DNA of 64,000 nucleotides from Psococerastis gibbosa. Lineage: Eukaryota; Arthropoda; Insecta; Psocodea; Psocidae. Below the pieces are notes generated by a model that did not search any database, had not been told where the DNA came from, and saw only the letters and a program-made list of their open reading frames with translations. Positions 32,600 to 46,800 of the stretch are shown here, one piece after another. The stretch lies in the NCBI GenBank assembly GCA_963971405.1, contig OZ020484.1, positions 2,170,001 to 2,234,000 on the forward strand, in the 5' to 3' direction. Position 1 is the stretch's first letter. Each line of letters starts with the position of its first letter. The translations under genes and the position numbers were made by a program.

Positions 32600-32790
32600 A
32601 TTTCGGAAGCTGGTGTGAAGCCGACCGCATGAAAATGCATGGTTTTCCCCTAGACATATAGATCGTCATAGAAAGCAATTTTGTGAATTAGATTCTGTGG
32701 GCGTGCACCAAACCCTACCCGGATACAATGGAAAACACTTCAGCAAATCGCGACTGTTCCGGACCTTCTGAGACAGCTGGGTAAGGGGTT
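32600..32790. repeat. MITE-like repeat, GTACACAC family
   Basis: Contains GTGAAGCCGACCGCATG, TGGTTTTCCCCTAGACA, TTCTGTGGGCGTGCACCAAA and CAGCAAATCGCGACTG in the same order as 3440-3610 and 38525-38818. Confidence 0.55.
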
Positions 32791-33004
32791 GTAAGTTACT
32801 AGTATAGTCTAATTACTAAATTGGGGAATTTACCAAAGCAATAAACTCGGCGAAGTAGGGGAATGAAAAAATAATTTCACACAACAAATGTCCCGCGGCC
32901 ACGTTAACGCGACTGCCAAGTTTGGCGCGCATTTGTTTTCGGAGTTAGGGCTGTCCAAAGTTGTGTTGCTCTGGTGACCCGTCACGACTGAAAGGGTTAA
33001 CAAA

Positions 33005-33110
33005 ACGCAATAGGTCGTTTGCTCCCTGATAGTTTGGTTCTGGGGGTAAAAAAATAAAAAGTACTCAATTTTCATGAAAAATTACCAAAATGTAATAGGC
33101 CTATTGTGGT
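33005..33110 (+). repeat. Family A fragment
   Basis: Contains TAGGTCGTTTGCTCCCTGAT, AGTTTGGTTCTGGGGGTAAA and a TTTTCATGAAAAATTAC segment, matching 7640-7715. Confidence 0.5.
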
Positions 33111-33219
33111 ATGGAACCTTAGGTAGCTATTACCTCATATATATATATATATATATATATTCCTTTTACTCCTTATATCGATGCTTTCTAGCTTGAGCTA
33201 TGTTTTAGGTGCTGGAGTA

Positions 33220-33832
33220 GTGGTTCCCAAACTGTGGTCCATGGACCACCGGTGGCCCACAGGCATATATCAGGTGGTCCAAGGACCAAAGTAAGAAATT
33301 AGAAAATAAAACAGCTGAGTTATTGGAAATTTGATGTAAAATGCAATAAGTCTTGGTACTGAATTATAAAATCCAACCGATACCATCAGCAGTCCTAAAC
33401 ATGAAACCAAATATTAGCACGTAGCGTAATTTTGTGTGCACTAGAAGGGATGCTTCTTTAACAGATTAATACGGGGGTTGCACTTTACCTTACTGAAGAA
33501 CTTACAGAGTTGCAAACGACCCGGCGCCAGGCTGGTAGCTCGAAGCAGACGGCTTGGTGCAACACTTTATGGTTAAGTAACAGAAATAAAAAAATAAGGT
33601 AATTGATATGTAAAACATAAAGACGTGTGACTGTCTCGCGAATAGAAAACGGACAGGGCGGAGCAAAGCCGAAGCAGGTTCCAACCCGTTGTTAGATAGT
33701 GTTTTCCTCTATACGCACAAACTATTTGATCTTGGTCTTAGAATTTGACGGTTTTCCTGTCACAGCCAGGGTGGTCCAGGGAAAATCATAGAATAATCTA
33801 GTGGTCCACGGACAAAAATGTTTGGGAACCCC
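33220..33832. mobile_element. hAT-like non-autonomous element
   Basis: Inverted ends: AGTGGTTCCCAAACTGTGGT on the left, and TGTTTGGGAACCCCTT on the right (inverse AAGGGGTTCCCAAACA). Sub-terminal GGTCCA... repeats occur at both sides (GGTGGTCCAAGGACC near 33272, TAGTGGTCCACGGAC near 33799). The CAGTGGTTCCCAAAC-type terminus is characteristic of hAT superfamily elements. I see no transposase. A short related end is at 57394-57460 (TACAGTGGCTCCCAACC). Confidence 0.65.
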
Positions 33833-34828
33833 TTTAAAAGAGTCCCCCCCCCCCTAAAATCAACAAAACTAATAGAAATCGGGGCAAAATAGCCTAGTGA
33901 ATTTCCACTAGCTTTTAATGCTTGCCTTATTCGTAAATGGACGGGGCACCCTTGGACAGAAGAGGCATAGTCGTTCGTATCTAGTATTATACCTGTATAG
34001 TAATAAATATTGCGTTAGTGTAGCCTAATAGTTGTAAAGAGTATCTTTTTAATTTTCATTCTGTGAAAGACACTCAAATGTGGGAACGACATTGATATAG
34101 TCTAATATAGAAATTGTCGAAATGCTTACGAACCGGCGTTATTGAAGCGGGCCGTTTAGTATTATTTACGGTTAATAGTAGGCCCCAGGGTTGGCTGATT
34201 TTATTGATGTTTAGATGTCGATGTCCATTCCACAATTAATTCGAAATAATTTATAGTATATTCAGTATTTTTATTTTAAATGATTATGATAGTTTTATTG
34301 TCTATGTTGACTATTTTTTTTTTCGAATGTGGGCCGAGGTGAACGGCCCCTTCACCTCATATGGTATATGGCGTTATAGCGTTTTTTTTATCGTCATTGC
34401 GGCTCAAAGTCTCTCCCAAATGAAATTCTTCATGGGAAACATGAACCATTTTAGTATGAGATGTTAGATTCCCGACTAAAATACTTCAGTTTATGCCATA
34501 ATAAAACTATTTTCGAAGCTTTATTAGTTTATAATTTAAAAAATAATTGGAGAGCCAAAATTTGAAATTTTAAAATCAGACAGGGAAAACTAAAACTGTT
34601 ACGTTGGATAAGTTGCATCTGTCGCAATTATACAAACATTAACAAGCCGACAGTCCGCAGTCGCCATTTCAGTTTTGCTGCGCTTTGCGTTTCGTAGTTT
34701 TCGTCGTCAAGTGTTATTTCCATGAAATGTTTGTAATCTTAAATGTTTTCAAAATCCTCTTAATTTTAAAAAGTTCGTGCATTGTACATTGATTATAATG
34801 ACACTATTGTAAAAGTGACACCTCGACA

Positions 34829-37800
34829 ATGGATGCCGTAAAAGCCTTCACCAATGAGGTAAATAATTTTTTTTTGTCAAGCATAGTTTAAATTTTATAC
34901 AGCTTAATTCTATATTTTACAATAAAAATGAACGACATTGTCTCATTACCAGATACTGTTTAAAATACTAAGAAGACAAAAAGTACATTTAAAAAATAAA
35001 ACTTCACAATATCCATTTCTTAGGTTGTGAAGGAACATTAGAAAATTCTAACCTATAAGGCAGTGAGTTATCAACCATTCTACCTATGGAATCATTTTTT
35101 AACAAATAGACGAAAAAGACTCATAAATACCTTCAGTCTTGCATAGAAACTAGTTGGTACAGGTTCATCATTAGCTACCCTGAATGAAATCACCAAATTT
35201 TGTATATATACAAATATACAATATTTATTCCAAAACAATTTTAAGGTCAGCTCATTTTATGTCACAATTTTGGATTGGTAGATAGGCGTACTTATAGCGT
35301 ATGGGCAATGCCAGGTGAATGCAAATAAAATTATTTTTGCGTAAAATAATAAATTGACTTTTTCTAATGGGACGTTTTCTTTCGACCTGATATAGTTTAG
35401 TTTAGTTTATTTCTTACATCTGTGACCCGCAGTATTTAAAACTCTTTGGACTAATTGTGATCACTCCATTAAATTGTTTTTAAGCTTCAATTTTCAAATC
35501 AAGTTTTGATTTTACAAAAGCATAGTTATTTAAATAACCCAAAATACGGAATTTGGGGGTCTCCCCACATAATGTTTGAAAAAAAATAATTGGCCGCAAA
35601 TAATTGGGGTTTACGCATTTTTATAGCAATGAATGTTGCATTTTTCCGGCCGGACTTATTGATTTTTTTTCGGAACAGCTAGGGCGCGTTCCCCCTGAAA
35701 AGCTTTTGAAGAAATCTGCGCAAAAAGTGGGTTTCTCTATGCGATGTAGGCGAAGCCTGCTTTGCCCATTAGTACTTACTTCTTGCTACTGACTTCCAGC
35801 TTCAGGTGATGCCGATGGTCAGATGTTGTTCGAACGCCCTTTTTGCTAGTGCCCAAAGATTCTTCGGTTGCAGAATTTTTTCTATTCCTCCTCCTTCCAA
35901 TGCCGTCACGAGTAAGTCCTTTTCCCTGCTTGGAATGGAGCATTGCAGGAGAACATGCTCAAGAGTTTCTTCATCTATTCCACAGGCTCGACACAGTGCT
36001 GAAGCCACCAGGTTGAAACGGTGGAGTTATTGGTTTGTTGTTATGTGTCCAGTCCTTGCTCGAGCTGCGAAGGAGGCAACCTCGCGAGGGATTTCCTTGA
36101 AGTACGCCGAGTCAGGAGGCTTGGGCTGAAGTAGATGTAGAGACCTTCCAACCCTACTCCCTCCCCAGCGGCTGATCCATTCTTCTCTGAAGACCTTTTC
36201 TGCAGTTCTTTTGCAGCGAGAAAGTGAGAATTTAGGGTTCTGTTTGGGTTTCATTTCTGCTGCCTCTTTTGCTACTCGGTCAGCTAGTTCATTTCCCTTT
36301 ACCCCGCAGTGGGCTGGAATCCATTGCATCACTATGTTGATCCCTTTTTCTGATAATGCCTTGAGCAGGGCTCTTGTTTCTGTAAGTCTGAAGTCGTAGG
36401 CGCTAGGATGGTGACTTTTGAGAGCTTGTAGAGCAGATTTCGAGTCGGTCAGGATGCAGATGTCTTCCTCAGACAGTGCCTTGCAGCTGTCCAGGGCTCC
36501 ATTTATGGCAATTATTTCAGCGTCCATGCTCGAAGAGGCATTTGCGGGTATATAAGACGTCTCTCCTGATGTTGCATTAAAAAAAACTTGGGCCTGAGTT
36601 CGACTTCTTTAAGTCAACTGACTCATCGGTGAAAGTTTTATGATAGGCTATGTAATTAGTATTGAACAGTTGCATGGTCTCCTGGCGCAGTCTGTCCACA
36701 GGGCATTCTTTGGTTGATCCAGATGGCAGATGTCCAGTTGGTTTTGGGTGTTTTAACTAGGCAGGGATTTCTTCAGTCATTTCTTTGGGCATCTGATGCG
36801 CTATTTCTTCTACTTTGCCCATTAGTAAACAGTAAAAAGAAGGCAGGTTATTATTATAATAATCAACACCATTCCAATTTATAGATTAGATTGAAGTCGA
36901 TCGACGCCTGTGTTAATTTTTCGAATTTCTGCTAAAAAATTCTGTTCCATGTACCCTGGGGAGGATTATGTGTCATGACAATGCCGCCCCTCACACAGTC
37001 GCAAATCTGCTGCCACCAATCATGGCATCGGCCTTTGACACCCCTATGACAGTCACTGACAGTCTTGAACTGAGCCCGCTGAATTAATACATAGTTTCCT
37101 CCATCCACCAACCTCTTCATTGCCCGAGATCAGATTTGCACCCATCCTCGGCTAATTACATTAGCCGGGCTCTAATATCAGTCACCAATTCGTGATGCTT
37201 TTGAGACTTCCGTCATGACATGTAGAGTAGTGGTACGGACTCCGACTTGGATAGTGAATCAGCCACAAACAGAGTTCTTAATCGTGTGTTCCTCACATTG
37301 ACTCTGAGCTGAACCCTTTCAAGTATAGTGGGGGCATCTAGCGTACTGTTTATTAACTTGTGGAAGAATATACAGTCCGCAGACACCCTCCTATTCCTGA
37401 GCGAGCTCAACTCAAACTCAGGAAGATGCTGGGAGGTTCTGATCGGATGGTTGGCGTAGTGGGGATAAATCCCGTCCCGTGCTGTCTGAAATAGAGATAA
37501 CGCAGAAAGCGCTTTTGAACCTTCTCAATCGAAATTGACAGACTACGGTCGCCACACAACGGATGCATACTCAAGTCTAGATAGCACGAGTGCGTTATAT
37601 AAAGGAGCTTGTGCGTTGATGAATTTGAGAAATGGTAAGACATCCGAATGACAAAGCTAAGAACTCTGTTTATAATTTTGTACAATAAATAATATTGTGC
37701 ATGCAATAATTAATTGTCAACTAAATGCATAAATATTGTGACATAATTCAAGTCAGTAACCATCACAATTTATTCAGAAGCTTTTTAAACTGGCTCTGAG

Positions 37801-40800
37801 CTCTCAGAGTCGTCCTCACCACTAATGCCCCACACATAATGATTATTTCACTAATTTTGTCATTTATATGATCTTGAATTTAGCATTGCTTTCTTTCAAT
37901 AGCGTACCTGCGAAGTTTTTCCCGTGTCTCATTATATATCTGCTTCGAGGAGTAGTCTTAAAATGAAGCTGTGAAAAAAAATGTTGCTCCATCATACTGT
38001 AGTTATTATTCGAGAAATGCCTTAAGTATTGTGTTTAAATTTTCATTGGGACTTCGAGGTGCAGTTGGGACGAACAATGAAATGTCTGTGCTTATGGAAG
38101 TGCCATATAATAATAGATAATAAATGAATTGAATAAAGCAAAGGAAATAATAAATTAGAAGGTGTCTACTAACTGCACTCTCCCACCTTCTCGCACGGAT
38201 AATATTTTGAAGATCACTCGAGTGGTTACACCTGTATCATGGCCGTCGCCGTTCTGTGGGCCGATTATGGCGATTGGTATTAACTTATTCCTGCAGGCTG
38301 ATCATGGCTATTATAATATCGGAGTTATTATAATACGAGGGAATTAAATAAACCCCGGTATTATAATCGCCATGATCAGCCTGCTGCAGGGGTTAAAACT
38401 GTAAACAAACAAATTTAAAATAGCACTTTCCATTGTAAAATTATCTTGTTTATATTTTTAATACCAGGGTATATTAACCCCGGTATTATAATCGCCATGA
38501 TCGGGCCGCAGCTGAACCAAAAGTAAGTCCCGGTACCCGCGGAAGATTCTCGCAGTCGGGGTTTGCCGACGTCATTACCATTGAAGGGTTAGGCCTTGGT
38601 CAATGAATGGTTGGTGCAAACCCACAGAGTCTACTTTAGAAGATGTCTATGATCTGGCGTGTTTAGAGGAAACCTGTGCACTTTCGTGCGATCAGTTCAC
38701 ACCAGCTTCAAGAAATCGACAAGAAATTTTCTGCTAGCCCTAGATCTACAATGGAACAGATGTCGGCAAATCGCGACTACAATAATCGCCCGTGTGTACC
38801 GGGCCTAAGACTTAAATTTCTGCGACCAATACTTGTTCGATTATTAATTTGCCTGTCTTCTTACTGTCCCAAAATCCAGACCACCATAGGGAGTATCTTC
38901 TAGTAAATTGAGCAATAATACGTCAACTGTTCCGAGGTCAATAGGCTCGTCCTTAAGCTCTTCATGTGTTTCTGGTTGAAATTCAATTTTAGAGCTTTTC
39001 GTCCACAATTTTTCCTTCAATTTTAACCATCATGCCCCCCCCCCCACCATTTATCTCAAAGTCGGGTGCAGTTCGTATAGTAAATCAGAAGGCAAGGCTT
39101 CGTCTTAACCAAGCTTCAACTTCCAGTCTTCTTTCTTCTTCTTCTTCTTCTTCTTCTTCTTCTTCTTCTTCTTCGAATGCCTCTTCTATCGAAGATTGGT
39201 GGTCATCATGGCAATTATAGACACGTCGATACCGTACTTCAGACTCCCCAAAAGGAAGTCAAGTGTGTAGTTTTTTGAGCTTACTTGGTCATGATGACTG
39301 TATTTGGGAATTGTATTGTGGTTGTCTCCCGTTGCCTTGTGCATCCTTATGCCGTTGACTCTTGTTTGAGTTCCTCTACCTTCGGGGTCAGTTTCCCAAC
39401 CCCAGGACAGAGTGCCCTAGTAGTGGTTGGTTATTGAGTGGTGGCGGCAACTATTCGCCCCGTCAGATAGTCATCCGCCTAAGTCGTTATTAACCCGAAG
39501 AACACTACTACTACTACTACTAGTCATCCTCGGCTGCTGTGGCTTTTTCTTGACAAGCCTGGACCACCAGACTTGCCATCACACCCTCCGATTGGTCGGT
39601 GACTGCGTATTCGTTATATTTGCAGCTAGCCACCTTATCTGGCTTTTCGCTATCCGCCACTTGCGTCACCACTAGTAACCTGCAGTTCAGCCCTAGCAGT
39701 CCAGAGTCTAAAGACTTTCGCCGTCCCAGCTAAGCGTCATCATCCAGTGTCTATATTTGACAAGCATGGTGTGAATGGTTTGCGATAAATTTGCACCTTC
39801 GAAGCTCATCTTAAATTCCTTCATAGTAGAATCTTGTTGTAATAAATTGTATATATACAGTCATGGAAAAAATAATAACGCGGAGTTTTCCACTATTTTC
39901 TCCGGAACTATTCGAGATAATTGCACCAAACTTGGGCATGAAGAGGTAATTTTAACTGTTAACATCAGTTATAAGCAATGCTTACTTCTTTCAAAATTGA
40001 AGGTAGTTGAAATCTGGCTGGCAAAAATAATAATAACGCGAGATATTTTTTGTTTATTTGAGCTATGTCACGATACATTTTTTCCTATTCTGCAGTTAAT
40101 AAGTTAAAACAGCGTGCTTCGGAAGATATGCAGTGATCACAGTATTGCTCGTGTGAGGAGAGACCCGTCATCTCACTTCTTCGGAAAGAAAGGAGAAATG
40201 GCGGCAAATAGTAATCTCTTGCAAAGATAGGAAGCGATTATTTTTCAAGCTTTGATACAAGACCCCAAGAGTGAAACGAGGGGCAGAAGGGGAAGACAAC
40301 ACCATATTTTGACCAATAGCTCTTTAGGAAGTCGAAGGTGACACCGCTCGTAAGTTCTCGAGACCTGAAAAAATGCCTAAACGCTCCCATCAGCGAACGA
40401 AGAATTAGGGGACGGTTGCTTGAAGCCTCCTTGCCTAATCGATCTCCAAGAAATGTTCCACTTCTGTCTTTAAAGAAAATTAAAGACCGTCTTGTCTTCG
40501 TGTTTATGAGCTGTTATGGGGGACATGGCGCAACGTCTTGTGAAGCAATGAAACAAAAGTAAATCTTCTCGGTACTTATAGAAAAAGTATTTCAGAAGAC
40601 CGCCCAATACTGATTTAAATCCCGGGTACCCAAAAAATACCATAAAGCTCAGTAGCGGTAACATCCTGGAGTGGGGCTGTTTCTCTTACTACGGAGTTGG
40701 CCCAATACATCATATAGATGATATCATGACGAAGGAGAGTTACAGAGACATACTCCAAGACGTAATGCCACCCTATGCTGACGAGAAAATGTCAGTAAAA

Positions 40801-43800
40801 TGGGTCCTTCAGCAGGGCAATGACCCCAAGAATTCCTTCAAACTAGTGAAGTATTGGTTTGTGGACAGCAGAGTCGATGTTTTACCGCGGTCAGCGCAGT
40901 CACCCGGCTTCAACCCCATCAAAAACTTGTGGAATGACCTGACGAGCCGTCTTCGCAATGAAAAAATTTCGAAAAAGGAACTACCGTGGCTTGAAGTGAA
41001 GAAGACACGGGAGATGATACCCATCATGGTATGTCAATACCTGGTGCTGTCGATGAGAAACTGCTGTAATGCAAAACAATGGGCAGACCACCAAATGTTA
41101 GTTTAATTGAAGTTCTTGCATAATAAAGTTAAAAATTGTAAATTGTTTGACTGCGTTCTTATTATTTTTGCCAGCCATTTTCAACTATCTTCAATTATTA
41201 AAGAAGTAAGCATTGCTTATAACTGATGGCAACAGTAATTGAAGTACCTCTAGGTAGTGGTGTTCATATCCAAGTTTGGTGCAATTATCTCTAATAGTTC
41301 CCGAGAAAATAGTGGAAACCTCCGCGTTCTTATTGTTTTTTCCATGACTGTATATACTATGTTGGACGTTTCCCCACGCGCCATTAGGCTTGATTATGGT
41401 AAAGAACCGGTCCGAGTTTACTCGAACATGCTTTCCAAGTTAACTTACCCCTTGATAGTTTGCTTCTGGGAGTAAAAAAAATAAAAATAAGTCAGTTTTC
41501 ATTAAAAATGACTAAAAATAATTTTCTGCGGAACCTTTCTATCGATGATTTCTACCTTCAGGTATGTTTTAGGTGTTCCATAGAGTAACAAAACCGGACA
41601 GGCTGCATTCCCCAAAAAAAAAATATTTGGTTCTGTGTAAAAAATTCTTTTTTGAGAAATTATGGAAAATTCACTCTCCAATACATTACGTGCCATGTGC
41701 CATTGTTACTACTATTACAATGTATTGGTCTGTTCGTTCCAGAATATGCAATTGAGGTTTAAGGGGTTTTTAATATACATTGAGGTGGACCCCCCCCCCT
41801 CCCCTTCGAGGGATTTGAAAGTTAACCATAGGGAAATTATTTCCTATGCAATTACACGACATGTTTATATCTGCTAATTTATAAATTGGAAAGAATGTTC
41901 GAGTAAACTCGGACCGTTTCTTATTATGTTCTGTACTTCGTAATGAGTGGAATTAAACATCAATGAAGTGTTTTTGTTACCTAATACTTTGATGAATGAA
42001 GAATTTTTTTTCTTTTTTCCAGCTCTCGGGGCTGTACGAAGGCAAGCCGCCGATCTCCAAAGCCAAAATGACGTCCATCACTCGGACTGCAATCAAAGGC
42101 ATCAAATTCTACAAGCACGTCGTGCAGAGCGTCGAAAAGTTCATCCTCAAGTGCAAGCCTGAGTACAAGGTGCCCGGGCTTTACGTCATCGACAGCATAG
42201 TGCGCCAGTCCCGGCACCAGTTTGGCCCCGAGAAGGACGTGTTCGCGCCGCGTTTCGCCAAGAACATGCAGCAGACGTTCGGTCACCTGTTCAGCTGTCC
42301 GCCCGAAGAGAAGGGCAAGATCATCAGGGTGCTGAACCTGTGGCAGAAGAACCAGGTGTTTACACCTGACGTCATCCAGCCGCTGTTTGACATGCTGGCA
42401 GACCCCAACAATCCGATACACAGGGAGCCTAGTGCGGCCAGCAATGGTGTCACTGCTGGGGAGAGGACGCCGCCCCAGCCACCCCCTGTCAAATCGTCAG
42501 GTATGCTACTTTGTTTAGGTTTGATGATCGCATAAATGCTCTAAATGTAGGTTGCCCCCAGGAGGGGGGGGGGAGTGTAGGGGATGAAAGAAAATTCAGA
42601 ACTCTTCAGAAATTTAATGGCATTAGAGGTCTCAGAGGAATCTTTAAATTGATTGTTTTCCTATTCTTCCAATGCTCAACTAAGCTGCCGTTTTTCTCCC
42701 TAACCCTAGTAGCGAATCCCAAGAGGGAGGAGGGGAGGGAAGGTTGTTGAAAATATAGGCGCGAAATTGTGGGGTTTGCGCATTTTAACAGCAGTAAAGT
42801 TTAGAATTAACGAAGCTTACAGAGCTTGTTCATATTACTGTAGTAAACAGGGGGCCCGGGGTCTCCCCGAGGGAAATATTTTGAAACAATACGCAATTGG
42901 TAGCAATGAGGTTTAGATATTACCGACGAAGCTGCATATAACAGCAAACGAGGTAACCAACAACTTGGTACAAAAACTTTACGAAGCTCGCGACAGCATT
43001 GCTTAAGTATTGCACTTGACTTACAGAAAGCATTCGACACAATACCGCAGGACAGATTAATAGTAAAATTAGACAAACTTGGAATACGTGGAGTTGCATC
43101 GAAGTAAATTAAAAATTACTTAACCAATAGAATTCAACGAACTACTATAGAATAGCAAATGAACTCAGCGGCGAAAAAAATTATCTCCCTCGGTCTACCC
43201 CAAGGTACTGTTTTAGCACCCCTAATATTTTCATATTTTATAAACGATTTATTGACCCTAAAAGCCAATGGCTCAATTTCCGCGTTGGCAGATGATACTA
43301 TAGTCACATGTACAGCTGAATCAAGCCAGGAACTACAACGAAAAGCAAATGCAGACTTCGACTTAGTACAGAAATGGCTAAAAGGAAGCTACCTAAATCT
43401 TAACCTAGCAAAAACCAATTTTATAATTTTTTTTTTAATGTCACGCAAACCAATACCACTAAATATCTAGGTGTACTAATCGATGATAAGTTGAAATGGG
43501 AAGGCCACATCCAGTATACGTTTCAAAAACCTCGAAAGACTATCTACAAATTTGTACAACTTAAAAATATAGCTAACCCAATACTGTTAAAAACAATCGA
43601 ACATGCCCTATTACAATCACATCTGCAATATGGAATAACTACATGGGGAGGAGCATTTAAAAACACCATAGATAAGTTAAATGTTAAGCAACGGAAAATC
43701 CTATAAATTATACATAAGAAACCAAACACTTTTCCCACAAGCACTTTGTTTGAATTATCTAATGCACTTACTGTCCAACAATTATTTGTGAAAGAATCTA

Positions 43801-46800
43801 TTCTGGAGATACATAAAAAATAGGAAATGAAGTAATTGGCATTGGCCTGGGAAATGAAAAAATGGTCACCGTGATTAGATTTGCTGTTGGGGCCTGGGGA
43901 CCGTGCAAGTTGAATTCTGAGACTTGGTCTGGCCCGTTGGCATAGTTAGTCCTATGCTTTCTTAGCGTACAAAAGCCCTACAACCTAGTTAGGGCCTTGG
44001 CTACTTCTAAAAGTTCTAATATACATATACTGTATATGATGAAAATATAAGTTTATTATGATTATTTTTAAATAATGTGCTAGGTAATTTAATCCTGGAT
44101 ACCAGTTTTTTGAATTCGTGTGCTTATTGGAATGTAGAATGTGGTTGAACCATTACAACGTCTGTCTCTTATGTGTTTTACGGTAAAAATGACTAAATCG
44201 TGGCCGAGCAAAAGTTACGTTTGTCATACATTGGCTATATAAAACTAAAAAAGATTTTGAAAGGGTCCTTTCCTGACATAACAACCGTAACCGTGTTATT
44301 TATTGTGGCAGGAACTCCAAGGTCGAGTAGCGTGGACCCGAACACGGCAAATTGGGTTTCTATGTCGCAAAACTTGGAGGTAGCAAACAAGATGATCCGC
44401 GAGCTGTCGGGCGTCATAGGGCAGCAGCCGCAGGTGAAGGCCGGTGCGACGATTAACGCGGACATCCTACAGCAGCTGCATCACCTACAGCAACTGATCC
44501 TGCAAGTGCCTGGGAAGGACCGCGCCGACCAGCAGGTGCTGTTCGACAAGAAGGTGCTCGATTTCGATTATGGCGATGACGAGGATGACAATTCTTCGCC
44601 GCCGCAACCGGCAGGGCCTTCTGACAGTATTTCCAAGTAAGTACTGTGTGTTAAGGTCCGGTACACACGGATTATTCCAAGGTCGGCAACTCGCTGAGAA
44701 ATTTGTCATAGTAATAGAGTCAACTTTAGAAGATTTCCGAGACATGCGTGACAGGTGCACGGATTTCCCCTCGACACGCCCAGAACACCCCTCAGCGTCA
44801 AAATTATTCAGAAGTGTGTTCTTGAATGTCTTTTGCACCAACCAATCACCAAATATGACAAGTATCTCAGTCACTGATGTTTGAATCGTTCTTATGTACC
44901 GGGCCTAAAACCCAAAGGCGGAAATCCTGCATGGGGAAGCTCTTGAACGTAGCCTAATCAAGTGACATCATCTCATTTCCCCCTATCACCGCTATCGGCA
45001 ATACTTACCTTATAGTTTGGCGCCATCTATTCTATTTTATTATCGTTGCCACTCCCGAATTCACCACCGACCGAATATCGCACTGGATATACCTTTCTAT
45101 TCTATATTTATTAATGACGCTGCGCCAGTTAGTTTTGTTACCCGATTCTAAGACAGCTCAGTTTCTAACACTATTTTTGTTGCCTAGTATTCTCCAAAAC
45201 CCTGACGTCTTACGTTCACTGACGGCCCTGCAACAGTCGATGACGCAGGCGCAACAAAATCAGCGACAAATGGAGGAAGAGAGGACGAGGAAGTTGCGTG
45301 AGATGAAGCAGCAAGAGGAGGAGTTTGACAAACACCTAGCACAGACTCTACCTGTAAGTATTCATTACCGAATGACTAGTAACTTAGATGTAGAAGCTTA
45401 TGACTTGCGGTTATGGAGCGGTCACGTGTTAAACCACAGACTGGGCTGCTGTATACAAAGTCCGAGTACTTGGACTGGAAGGACTACATCTATGTGACAT
45501 ACTGTGTGTATGAACTTAATGTGGCATCGATGTAGATTCCAATCCCGCCAGGTCCAGTTTTTTCTAAATCCTCTAATTTCGGGTATTACGAGGCGGTTAC
45601 CTCTTCAACCTAAGTTAGTTTAATGTCAGTGTTATAAACCGTGTAATACTGCAATATATTGAATAAAGCTTTATGCAATAAAGTGAGCTCACAGACGGTT
45701 AGATAGTCGTGTAGCTGTGCTAACCTGTCCAGCAATACGGATCTTGTCAAAAGAGCATATAGATAGAGGATGTACTTTTCAGGCTTGTGGTCCAGTGCTT
45801 AAGATGACGCCCCAGATAGACGTAGATAGTGGAATTCGAATCCCGCCAATTTCAGTGTTTTCTAAATCCTCTAATTTTGGTGATACTATATACAGATAAG
45901 ATTTGTTGCATAGCAACTGCCGACACAAGTTTAAGATAGTTTTACTCTGAATTGGGATTTGGTCTTTCGGTGTGAAATGGTAGTAAATATTAAATTATTT
46001 AAAAAAACCACGTGCTAATTCAGAGTGAAACTTACTTTACACTTTCGTTGATGGTAGTCATGTCCAGCTTCGTCTCGCTTTGTCTATTTTTCTTATTGCC
46101 TGCACTACCCTACGATGTTCAGATTGAGATTGTTATAACTGTTGAAACTTTTCTGATTTCACTATTCTTCTCATCTGTAACGGAGGAATTGCACGCAATG
46201 TAGGGGACCCGAGTCCGTTCCAATGCTGTAAGCGAAGTATATAGGTTATGGGTGCTCACGATGCGGCGAACTCTAGAAAATGTTTTAAACGTGGTTTGAA
46301 GCCTGATCAATATCATTCATAATCATCATTGTCTGTGATGAGCTCTAGTTGCCGAGGTGTGATTTATGAGCCTCCTTCCCCTTGGTGTTCCTGTCATTCA
46401 GCACTACCTTCGGTTCCAGTTCCACCATCCTGAGATCCTCAGTTTGGTTTCTGTACCAGTTCCTTTTTATTTTATTTAGAAAGTTGAGCTGACATTCAGT
46501 ACGTCTTAGAATCTTTTAGGCCCACTTCCTTAGTCCTTCTCTCCTTCGGGCTTTGTGTACCCTCTCATCTCCTCTTCCAGCCACTTGTTCGCGCACTGCT
46601 GTTCCATCATTTTACGTTTAACCATTGCAGTCTCTCTCTCATTCTCTTCGCCATTATTTACTCAACTTTTAACTCACTTCTAATTACTTCATTCATTATC
46701 TTAATCTTAAACTTCATTTCTGCGACTTCCGGATTGATCTACTGTTTATTAGTCATTTGAAGGGGGTTTGACCAAATGATAATCTTCATAATCCTCATCT

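Larger units (their letters stand above)
31917..34828. other. Intergenic: 3' flank, MITEs and SCAF 5' flank
   Basis: Contains a GTACACAC-family copy (32600-32790), a family A fragment (33005-33110), an AT microsatellite (33138-33162) and a hAT-like element (33220-33832). From about 34560 the GC content rises slightly and TTTCAGTTTTGCTGCGC at 34668-34684 may mark the SCAF transcription start. No other gene seen. Confidence 0.5.

Noticed and set aside
39427..39675. 82-codon open frame with a Leu-rich segment
   Set aside because: Adjacent to a family M repeat, no splice-consistent context, no recognisable homology; I could not support it as a gene.
45114..45187. Upstream extension of SCAF exon 4 from an in-frame ATG
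   Set aside because: This is intron sequence before a good TTGCCTAG acceptor, and phase from exon 3 requires entry at 45188.
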